DNA of 10,240 bases from Euperipatoides rowelli (taxonomy: Eukaryota > Onychophora > Udeonychophora > Euonychophora > Peripatopsidae), in assembly GCA_003024985.2 (NCBI GenBank), contig PXIH01S0002879.1, one strand, 5' to 3'. Both the position numbers and the translations under genes were made by a program. This document shows, piece by piece, positions 1-6,261 of the stretch. Below the pieces are notes generated by a model. It worked only from the letters and a program-made list of their open reading frames with translations, searched no databases and was not told the origin of the DNA. Every line of letters begins with the position of its first letter. The first letter of the stretch is position 1.

Positions 1-367
1 GTTCTTTTTAACATACCTAGCATTCTATTAGCCTTCTTACATGCTTCGACACACTGTTTACTAGGCTTACAAGATTCATGAATAACAACACCCAATTCCC
101 TAGCCTCTTCAATATCAAAAATATCACTACCCCATTCATACAGTATTTAAACTTATTATTTCTACCAAAATGAACTATCTGACATTTAACTACATTAAAA
201 TCTATTTGCCAAACATATGAGATTTTCCAGATTTCTGGAATAAAAGCATTTCTTAGAGAAAAGATAAAAAATCTAGAAAATAACATCTCTTGATGAATAA
301 ATTGGAAATATTGTCTGCTCCCGTAGAACCAGAATCTTTAAAAAAAGTGATTAGACTGTTAAATAGT
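1..367 (-). pseudogene. LINE reverse transcriptase remnant, catalytic core missing, runs off left edge
   Basis: On the minus strand the start and the end of a LINE reverse transcriptase can be read, but not its middle. Around 333-301 is a STGADNIS stretch, corresponding to the usual GPDGI motif near the start of CR1/Jockey-type RTs, followed by an IPEIWKISYV stretch (usually IP..WK.A.V). At about 211 the reading jumps directly to WQIDFNVVKCQIVHFG, the segment that normally lies well downstream of the catalytic YADD. A frameshift near 115-125 then leads to ELGVVI, SKQCVEACKKANRMLG and GMLKR, typical of the RT thumb end, down to position 1. The parts lie in at least two frames. The nucleic-acid polymerase core, including YADD, is absent, so the copy cannot make an active enzyme. 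Family level is assigned from remembered motif patterns; the exact clade is uncertain. Confidence 0.8.
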
Positions 368-610
368 TTACAGATAGGCTATTGAAAGATTAGCCAAAGA
401 ATTATCCGACAAATCAATGCAGTAATTTATATTTGGAGACTGAATAGCAAGTAGTAACCTTGCTGTAAAAATATTATTATAGTATCTGCCAAACAATTCT
501 GCTATCTCAAATTCATCTTCCACAACAACACCATCAGAAGCCAATAGTTTATACGAACATATTAAAGGATTATTGTTTCTCAAATGTTTAAATACAGAAG
601 TTGAATATCT
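368..610 (-). pseudogene. LINE ORF2 linker between endonuclease and RT (3' part, after copia insertion)
   Basis: This is a minus-strand reading of about 71 codons (583-368), with related sequence up to the LTR at 611. It contains NNNPLICSYKLLASDG, then VVVEDEFEIAELFGRYYNNIF. This is the usual LINE segment just upstream of RT, where a 'DG.....E.A.LFN.YF..VF' pattern is common. It sits directly upstream of the RT remnant and continues, across the inserted copia element, from the linker half at 4271-4715. It has no catalytic role of its own. The start is not a real initiation site; it is the middle of a long polyprotein-like ORF. Identification rests on the pattern and on position between endonuclease and RT. 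Confidence 0.72.
606..610. repeat. Candidate target-site duplication, left copy
   Basis: The five bases next to the left LTR (tatct, 606-610) match four of the five bases next to the right LTR (tatgt, 4271-4275). A 5-bp duplication is what Ty1/copia integrase normally makes. One mismatch is tolerable because the LTRs themselves have diverged, but so short a match is weak evidence. Confidence 0.45.
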
Positions 611-1292
611 TTTTAAAGTTCATATGAGATCACAACTGAAATATGGACTAAAGATAAAATTCCAATTTTCTTAATATATATAATAAGTAAGGTATCCACA
701 AACATTACTAAAACAATAGATATTCACTTTCAATACTGACATGTATTTAATCCAAGCACTCAACAAAAGATACAACCGTCTTAAGACATATTACAAACAA
801 GATGGATACCCATGGCTGGGTGAAGCCTTCACACAATTCATAAAAGTCTTCAACACATGTTTTAAATCTAAGATAAAATCATTACATAATAAAAGGTTTA
901 AACATAGTTAATTTCTCAATAAAATAATTAGTATTAATCTAATATTGATAAAAAACGCATCCAAATTTAGTCGATAATAAACTGTTTAGCCGGCGTGTAT
1001 TGTCTGACCCTGCCAGTGATCCTAGTGCTGACAATTTGTAATTTACCCAATTGCCATTAGGATTCTTTTATTATATAACAAAATATATGAAACACACTAG
1101 AGCAACAACAGGTTTTATACAACATATCAATAATTAATTAATATTGGTATTAGGTTAAATTTAATTTAAACAAAAATTAATTTCCTAATAATACGATGTG
1201 TTGTAGCTTACTAACAAATCTTGCTAATGTCTATTAGCGCGATAAGGATACTAACAGTCCCAAATAACCATTGGTCATTTGATTATTCAACA
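611..1292 (-). repeat. Left LTR (3' LTR in element orientation)
   Basis: This 682-bp block aligns end to end with 3591-4270 in the same orientation. By-eye comparison gives roughly 40 substitutions plus several small indels, about 6% divergence. On the minus strand it begins TGTTGAATAATC, the TGTTG start common in copia LTRs, and it is immediately preceded by a purine-rich tract. The other end, AACTTTAAAA, lacks the usual terminal CA. The block is unusually long for a copia LTR, many of which are 200-500 bp. It keeps the same hairpin near the U3 start (1223-1238) and the same TATA-like string (1065-1077) as the other LTR. Confidence 0.9.
1065..1077 (-). promoter_or_regulatory. TATA-like box in the 3' LTR
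   Basis: On the minus strand this reads TATATAATAAAAG, a plausible TATA box about 215 bases inside the LTR. The same 13 bases occur at 4046-4058 in the other LTR. Identical in both LTRs, it could be the retained core promoter. No initiation site can be placed from sequence alone. Confidence 0.35.
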
Positions 1293-1300
1293 GCCTCCCT
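1293..1300 (-). promoter_or_regulatory. Polypurine tract for plus-strand priming of the copia element
   Basis: On the minus strand AGGGAGGC directly abuts the TGTTG start of the 3' LTR. A purine run in this exact place is the RNase H-resistant primer for second-strand DNA synthesis in LTR retrotransposons. Its position independently fixes the LTR edge at 1292. The final C before TGTTG is slightly unusual. Confidence 0.75.
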
Positions 1301-1328
1301 AAATGACCTAAAGGTATAATTGACTAGT

Positions 1329-1815
1329 TTAGTATATCCATTTCTTGGGAGCTATTTCCTTATTCCATTTCTCGGACGTCAAGGATATAACAAGGGTTCG
1401 CTCTATTTCCCTGGTTTCATTGGGAGTAATGTTCACTTCGACTATGGTGTCCTTTTGTATTATTCTATTTTCCTGTGTATTTGCTAAATCGTGGCAGTTA
1501 TCATTTTCAAAAGCCACACTTATAGCGTTGATGACTTTATGGCTTCCTGGAATCCATATGGATTTGACCCCCATCTCATATCCTACCATATAGCCCTTCA
1601 CAGAGATATTTCCTAGTTTATTTCTCCGTTCTTTCGGAATATAAGCTAGGCAGTATGTCCAAAGTATTTTAGGTGTCTAGCAATCCATGTTTGAATGTTT
1701 AAACCGATTGTGTAAATAGACAGCCATATTCAATGCTTCGCCCCACAAAAATAAGGCATATCTCTATCTTTAATCATGCATCTTGCCATATTAATGAGGG
1801 TTCAGTTTTTGCGCT
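1329..1815 (-). pseudogene. Copia integrase C-terminal region, broken
   Basis: The minus strand continues from the integrase core through RKN, LINMARCMIKDRDMPY and ALNMAVYLHNRF, then TPKILWTYCLAYIPKERRNK and an uninterrupted stretch with VKGYMVGYEMGVKSIWIPG and SHKVINAISVAFEN. These match the copia pattern that ends integrase: the alpha-helical ALNTAVYL.NR region, the AY..IPK..R.K motif, then F.GY.....Y..W.P...KVI..R.V.F.E. At least three frame changes are needed and stops occur between pieces, for example after KHSNMDC. The last open stretch ends at 1329, only about 30 bases from the polypurine tract. No RT motif (such as YVDD) follows, so the RT and RNase H modules are missing from this copy. 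Confidence 0.78.
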
Positions 1816-2538
1816 CCAATTTCTCTTGTGGGGCCATCGGAACTGATTTTTGGTGGGATATCCCGTGTTTGTCTAGGAAGTCTTGTAGATATCCGCAGGT
1901 AAAACCCCCCCCCCCCCCATCTGATCTGAGGACTTCTGGCATGTATTTAAAGTGATTATATCCCTTCTTTAAATAATGAATTACACATTGTGCCGCTTCG
2001 AACTTTAATTTTATCTCGGTGTAATTAGAGCAGTCATATGTTAGGGTAAGAAAATATTTAAATCCCCTTGTTGTACCAGGTTTTATTTGTCCGCACACGT
2101 CTGTCACCACCTTAGAGAAAGGAGTTTGATATATATTAGTTGATGCCTTAAAAGGTTTTTGTACCATCTTTTTTAGTTTACATGGAGGACAGAAAATGTC
2201 ATTGTGACAATCATTGATTTTGAGATCTTTTACTAAGCTATTATTATACATATATTGTATACCTTTAATGTCTCTATGGCCAAATCTTTGGTGCCAAGTA
2301 TGCACGCAAGAGAATGTTTTTTCAGTCTTGTTTTTTTTTTCAGAATTTATCATGTAGGTTTTTCCAAATAATCTACCTTCAGCGATTTTAACATCTTTAT
2401 AAATATGGCATAATTTGTCATCGAATGAAAGAGTGTACCCATCATTACACATNTTCATGAACAGTAAGTTTTGTTTTAAATAAGGTACGTAGGCCTACAG
2501 GACATTTTATAAATTAATTTGATTAGCCTCATTGTTAA
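1802..2538 (-). pseudogene. Copia GAG-pre-integrase zinc region and integrase catalytic core
   Basis: The enzyme would insert retrotransposon cDNA into the host genome. The 218-codon open stretch 2458-1802 has, in order: WHQRFGHRD with a later CPPC (HHCC zinc-binding pre-integrase domain, about residues 56-95), VVTDVCGQI with the first catalytic Asp (2099-2101), YFLTLTYDCSNYTE (RNase H-fold strand), LRSDGG with the second Asp (1919-1921), and PQEKLERKN with the catalytic Glu (1814-1816). The second Asp and Glu are separated by 34 residues, close to the expected 35. A 14-base C run (1905-1918) replaces the usual DNGGEF codons with glycines. The upstream join (2538-2459) lies in shifted frames and reads like the protease-integrase connector (EANQINL, VPYLKQNLL). 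An ambiguous base sits at 2453. Confidence 0.88.
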
Positions 2539-2849
2539 TTACGATTTTATAGTTCCTTTACCTGAGCTTTTAGCTATTAATGTTTCTTCGTTAACAGTAA
2601 TAATATTTATAGGGATTAGCAGTTCCTTTATCTGGGTCAGGATATCCAAACAGTTACCGTACACGTGAGCTGTTGCTCCTGAATCTATTACCCAGGTCTC
2701 AGTGTATGATTTTTCTATTTCTTCTCTACCTGTCATCGCCCATTCTTGGCTGAGATCTAACTCGGTTTTGAATTCGTTAGTATTATTCGTATGGTGTCTA
2801 GTTTGGTTCGCAAGTCCAATTAGCTTGGTCAAAGTTTTGATAGGGTCTT
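2539..2849 (-). pseudogene. Copia aspartic protease remnant
   Basis: The open stretch 2832-2539 contains TWVIDSGATAHVYGN, the copia-type retropepsin active site (W..DSGA..H), in which the Asp of DSGA is catalytic after dimerisation. Downstream, NIITVNEETLIAKSSGKGTI fits the flap and following strand of these proteases (V.ANG....I.G.G). The protease would cleave the Gag-Pol precursor in the virus-like particle. The frame closes at 2539 just after GTIKS, before the segment that leads into the pre-integrase region, so one frameshift separates protease from integrase. There is no genuine start codon here because this is the interior of a polyprotein. Upstream it continues from the gag zinc knuckle in another frame. 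Confidence 0.85.
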
Positions 2850-3531
2850 CTTGTAGGATTCATATTTTCTCCGAGTGGTTTTGGGTTCCTCTCATGTAAG
2901 GAAGGACAATTTCTCCAAATATGCCCTGGTTTATTGCATGTGTGACATGCCACGACGTCTAATTTAATCTATCATTCTATTGCTAAGTAATCATTTCCAA
3001 CATCAGCACGGTTGCTTCCCTGTCTAATGGCTTCATCCCAAAGTCTTTCCGAGATGTAGTCCACTTTCAAATCTCCTTCATCATGGATTTCTAGTGGTGA
3101 CCAAGGGGTTAGACTCCAGGAGTCCGCACAATAGAATGGCTACTAGGTGATTTTCTTTAACGTTTTCTCCAATTGAGAGCAGCCTCTCATTTAATTTCAT
3201 GATTTCATCAATGTAGTCCTCCATGGAATTAAAGTTTTCAAATTTTGCACTACATAATTTTTTCAATAGATACAATTTGCTGGTGAGTCCCTTGTGTTTA
3301 AATTTGGACATAAGGTTAGACCAAACTTCTTTTGCTGTTCTACAATTTGCAACACCAACTAGTATTTTGTCCTCAAGTGTGAGCCATATGGTGGCTCAAG
3401 AACTCTGACCTCTTGTTTCCCATTCCTCAGTAATAGGGTTCGGTGGTTCCTTGGAGAATCATTTGGAGTTTGATCTGCCAGAGGAAATAATTATCCCCTG
3501 AGTTTGGTATGGCATATCCTTTCATTTCCAT
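2850..3531 (-). pseudogene. Copia gag (UBN2-type) with zinc knuckle, frameshifted
   Basis: Gag forms the intracellular particle that packages retrotransposon RNA. The best start is the ATG at 3531-3529 (MEMKGYAIPNSGDNYFLW), 60 bases inside the 5' LTR end and matching the copia gag opening (F.G.NY..W). Later pieces are LEDKILVGVANCRTAKEVWSN, then 3311-3081 with TSKLYLLKKL, FNSMEDYIDEIMKLNERL and the VAILLCGLL motif, all standard UBN2 gag features. A retroviral zinc knuckle, CHTCNKPGHIWRNC (CX2CX4HX4C), lies at 2947-2906 and would bind RNA. Stops or frame changes occur near 3440, 3408 and 3081, so no full Gag can be made. The family is clear from the combination of motifs; only the exact breakpoints are uncertain. 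Confidence 0.87.
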
Positions 3532-3576
3532 TTTGACCGAGAAAACTTTTTAATAACGTTCACGCGGTATGAGGGT

Positions 3577-3591
3577 TCAGTCTCATAATCT
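3577..3591 (-). promoter_or_regulatory. Copia primer-binding site matching the elongator tRNA-Met anticodon arm
   Basis: On the plus strand this is TCAGTCTCATAATCT, which agrees with the anticodon stem-loop of animal elongator tRNA-Met (anticodon CAT) as I remember it. The minus-strand transcript would therefore pair with that internal part of the tRNA. It sits exactly at the inner edge of the 5' LTR, where the primer site must be. Drosophila copia is known to prime from an internal fragment of initiator tRNA-Met, so a cleaved-tRNA mechanism is a reasonable inference. Confidence 0.7.
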
Positions 3592-4045
3592 TTTAAAGTT
3601 CATATGAGATCACGACTGAAATATGGACTAAAGATAAAATTCCAACTTTCTAAATATATATACTAAGAAGTAAGGTATCCACAAATATTACTAAAACAAT
3701 AGCTATTCACTTTCAATACTGAACAAGTATTTAATCCAAGCACTCAACAAAAGATACAACCGTCTTAGCATGTATTACAAACAAGATGGCTACCCAGAGC
3801 TGGGTGAAGCCTTCTCACAAATCATAAAAGTCTTCAGCACATGTTTTAAATCTAAGATAAAATCATTACATAATAAAAGGTTTAAACATAGTTAATTTCT
3901 CAATAAAACAATTAGTATTAATCTAATATTGATGAAAAACGCATCCTAATTTAGTTATTAAACTATTTAGCTGGCATATATTGCCTGACCCTGCCAGTGA
4001 CCCTATTGTTGACAATATATAATTTACCCAATTGCCATTAGGATT

Positions 4046-4058
4046 CTTTTATTATATA
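4046..4058 (-). promoter_or_regulatory. TATA-like box in the 5' LTR
   Basis: TATATAATAAAAG on the minus strand lies about 212 bases from the LTR start, identical to 1065-1077. It is the best candidate for the core promoter driving the element's genomic RNA. The whole LTR is AT-rich, so chance occurrence is possible. Confidence 0.38.
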
Positions 4059-4238
4059 ACAAAATATATTTAACACACTAGAGCACAACAAGTTTTAAAC
4101 AACATATCAATAATTAATATTGGTATTAGGTTAAATTTAATTGAAACAAAAATTAACATCCTAATAATACGATAATGAGTTGTAGCTTACTAACGAATCT
4201 TGCTAATGTCTATTAGCAATAAGGATACTAACAGTCCC

Positions 4239-4259
4239 CAAATAACCATTGGTTATTTG
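4239..4259. repeat. Short palindrome at the start of the 5' LTR
   Basis: Arms caaataacca and tggttatttg flank a single base. The counterpart in the left LTR (1261-1281) differs by a single substitution in one arm. It contains CCAAT on the minus strand, so it could be a promoter element, but that is inference only. Confidence 0.6.
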
Positions 4260-4270
4260 ATTATTCTACA

Positions 4271-4275
4271 TATGT
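4271..4275. repeat. Candidate target-site duplication, right copy
   Basis: tatgt directly follows the right LTR and matches tatct at 606-610 in four of five positions. See the left copy for reasoning. Confidence 0.45.
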
Positions 4276-4715
4276 GATTTGGCTTTTTCTACTATATTGA
4301 ATTAATATCCAATTTTATTATATCTAGTAAGATTAGTTACTATATTTATTTGTTGTTTATATTCCAGAGCAGAGATATCACTTTTATGTGCTATATTATT
4401 AGAAAATAACAATTTTTTTCTTTCTTTCCTGAATAAGGTTGAAATCAAGCCAAGGAGGTTGTTTATGATAACTAATAGGGGTTCCTGTAGATACAATAGT
4501 ACAAATTTGGTTCTAATACTATGAATAAAGTCAAGTAGCACATGAAATAGATCTATATCAGCTACAGAGAATAAATCAAAACAACTATCTGTGTAAGAAT
4601 TTATCTCATTATTATTTGAACTTTTAGATAAATTTTTATAACCACAATGAAAATCAATCCTTCTTGTAGATTTTCTATTTTTTAGATAAGTGATGTCAAA
4701 AAGCATTGTTTCCAA
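4276..4715 (-). pseudogene. LINE ORF2 linker after the endonuclease (5' part, before copia insertion)
   Basis: A 137-codon minus-strand stretch (4715-4302) reads FDITYLKNRKSTRRIDFHCG, DYKN-like YKNLSKSSNN, then LDFIHSIRTKFV. In a neighbouring frame HKQPPWLDFNLIQERKKK appears, and ALEYKQQINIVTNLTRYNK ends the piece. This follows the usual LINE pattern after the endonuclease: a 'RD(Y/F)..gdy' stretch, a 'W..(F)...L' helix, PPW, a Y...RN-type helix, then the DG motif before RT. That next motif is found on the far side of the copia insertion at 583-368, supporting the view that the two halves were once joined. At least one frame change separates the PPW motif from the rest. No enzymatic residues are expected here. 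Confidence 0.68.
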
Positions 4716-5400
4716 TTGGAGTCAATAGGCAATAACTCAATATTATAAATCATATTACCAAGTCCAGAATAGACATACTTTTGCTCTGAACTGTAGTATA
4801 AGACTTAATATTTTGCCTTAGGCCAAGATCTAAAATTAATTTTAACAATTTACAATCAAAAGACATATCACTACCCTTGGAAGAATAGCCTAATTTCTCC
4901 AATCTATATTTGGTGAATTGAAATCACCTATAAAAAACAAATCAATATATTTATTTTCTTAAAACTGTTTGTGTATTTTAGTCATTGATGTCAAGAGTTG
5001 TAATCTTCTTCTGAATTAGAAGAAGGAGGTCTATAAATTAAACCAAACATAACCTGTTCCGAGGCATGACCCAAAGCAAACCATAAAGTTTCAATAGTAG
5101 AGGAATTATCAATGAAGAAATCTAAATCATCAAAGATCAAACCCACTTTTGATAATACCAAAAGGCCACACCCTTTTTATGAAGTGATCTATCTTTTCTA
5201 TGACAAATGTAGTTAACAAAAACAATTTGAGAATCAGGTATTTTTTTCTGAAAGCCATGTTTCAGAGAGAAGAATGTCAGGATTATTATTTTTTTTTTTA
5301 AGTTTAGGATTATATTCATTTAAGAACAAAATGATATCATCTAACTTGCCCATAATGGAATGGCCATTAGTATATGAAATTGAGACATTTTCTATCTGAT
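4716..5400 (-). pseudogene. LINE apurinic-like endonuclease domain, frameshifted
   Basis: The endonuclease of such elements nicks target DNA to start target-primed reverse transcription. Read leftwards, the motifs come in correct order: ISYTNGHSIMGKLDDI (about 5375-5325), PDILLSETWLSEK with the ETWL motif (5252-5266), VNYICHRKDRS with KKG.VA, then FGLIYRPPSS (YRPP at 5018-5035), FIGDFNSPNIDWR (GDFN..I.W at 4899-4928), LDLGLRQN and SILDLV. These are the conserved blocks of exonuclease-endonuclease-phosphatase-fold LINE endonucleases; Glu of ETWL and Asp/Asn of GDFN are catalytic in this fold. The terminal SDH motif cannot be read confidently. Frameshifts lie near 5247 (an A/T run), near 5165 and after 4990, so the domain is inactive. 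The reading frame enters directly from the ORF1-like region without a separate start codon. Confidence 0.87.
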
Positions 5401-5419
5401 TCAGAACATTAGCTAATGG

Positions 5420-6246
5420 CTATTGAATAGAGATGTTTGAAATACCAGTGACAACAGGTGTGCTAGCATGTACAGGTCTAGAGCTAAAATCCTTGAGAAC
5501 AATTTTACCACCAGAAATAACAACTTTTTCTCCATTTTTATGTCGTTCAAGAAGTTCAGGCTTGAGCTTATTATAAGCCCATCTTTCCTCCAGTGATCTA
5601 TCTATACTAAATAATTCTATGAAGAAGTTGATTCAGTGATAGTTTCAGCTGAGAAGATTTTTTAATGGCTGACCATTTAATTTGTTCTGAGGCAAAAACT
5701 ATAATGTTCAGTTGGTCTAACTTTATTATTTGCAATCTTTCCCAATCTATAGTTCTAAATAATTCTATGAAGATAGTTGATTCAGTGATAGTTTCAGCTG
5801 AGAAGATTTTTTAATGGCTGACCATTTAATTTGTTCTGAGGCAAAAACTATAATGTTCAGTTGGTCTAACTTTATTATTTGCATATACTTCTAACTATAT
5901 CAACTTCTCTAGCAATTTCAAGGGCAGAAGAAAGATCAGGTAAAACAGAATCATTAGTTACAGATTCAGGGAGACCAAATAAAAGATTTTGTGAACGTTT
6001 TTTTTTTTTCAAAATCTATCTCAGGACTTTATGAATTGTATCTTCTTGAGAGGCCGTTAATAAATCAACAGATTTTTTCAATGTTTCCATATCATCCAAT
6101 AAACCATTTCCAGTACTCAATTTATGGTCCACTTGAATAGAGTCACCTAGAGAGTCAACTTCTATTTTAAGCTTTTCGTTACTTTTCTCCAGCAATTCCA
6201 ACCGACAAGAGTGATCACTTAACAAAGACTGGTAAGTCTTCTGCAT
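5420..6246 (-). pseudogene. LINE ORF1-like RNA-binding protein: coiled coil plus RRM-like domain
   Basis: Such ORF1 proteins bind LINE RNA and form trimers or higher assemblies. From the ATG at 6246 there are 76 codons rich in heptad-like Leu/Glu/Lys (SDHSCRLELLEKSNEKLKIE), predicting a coiled coil ending at 6016. After a T-run frameshift comes RSQNLLLFGLPES (about 6000-5960), the opening strand of the RRM-like domain of CR1/L2-type ORF1 (R..NL...GLPES). Next are KVRP and SEQIKWSAIKKSSQL in mixed frames, then DRSLEERWAYNKLKPELLE and NGEKVVISGGKIV (5600-5500), matching the C-terminal part. A 149-bp tandem duplication interrupts the RRM. A TAG at 5420-5422 is the only stop between this part and the endonuclease. 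Assignment is by remembered motif pattern. Confidence 0.72.
5607..5883. repeat. Tandem duplication of about 149 bp inside the LINE ORF1 region
   Basis: Copy 1 is 5607-5734 (128 bp) and copy 2 is 5755-5883 (129 bp). They are identical by eye except for one inserted base (gaagaagttg versus gaagatagttg). A 20-bp spacer, 5735-5754, separates them. The near identity, in contrast to the decay of surrounding reading frames, implies a recent local duplication or an assembly duplication. Confidence 0.95.
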
Positions 6247-6261
6247 CTGCTGTCATACAAA

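Larger units (their letters stand above)
611..4270 (-). mobile_element. Ty1/copia-type LTR retrotransposon, internally deleted (no RT/RNase H)
   Basis: The element is 3,660 bp, oriented on the minus strand, with direct LTRs at 611-1292 (3' LTR) and 3591-4270 (5' LTR). Reading leftwards from the 5' LTR are a tRNA-Met-like primer site (3577-3591), gag (from 3531), a zinc knuckle (2947-2906), a protease with DSGAT, a GAG-pre-integrase zinc region, the integrase core, the integrase C-terminal domain, and a polypurine tract touching the 3' LTR. The order gag-protease-integrase is diagnostic of the Copia superfamily, in which RT and RNase H should follow integrase. Here integrase runs almost directly into the polypurine tract, so the internal region is only about 2.3 kb. 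Every coding segment carries frameshifts or stops. The element splits a LINE. It is non-autonomous at best and probably dead. Confidence 0.9.
3591..4270 (-). repeat. Right LTR (5' LTR in element orientation)
   Basis: This is the 680-bp direct repeat of 611-1292. On the minus strand it starts TGTAGAATAATC (TGTTG in the partner) and ends AACTTTAAAA next to the primer-binding site. Two inverted repeats near its start are notable: a near-perfect 10-bp-arm palindrome at 4239-4259 (one-base centre) and GCTAAT-GTCT-ATTAGC at 4202-4217, the latter identical in the other LTR. As the 5' LTR it would carry the element's promoter. Confidence 0.9.

Noticed and set aside
611-1292. Interpreting the two 680-bp repeats as a segmental duplication rather than LTRs
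   Set aside because: The primer-binding site at one inner edge, the polypurine tract at the other, a TGTTG start and copia genes between them fit LTRs.
1345-1593. Plus-strand open stretch of 82 codons
   Set aside because: It is opposite the integrase C-terminal region, which has clear family motifs on the minus strand. The plus reading is hydrophobic and without motifs.
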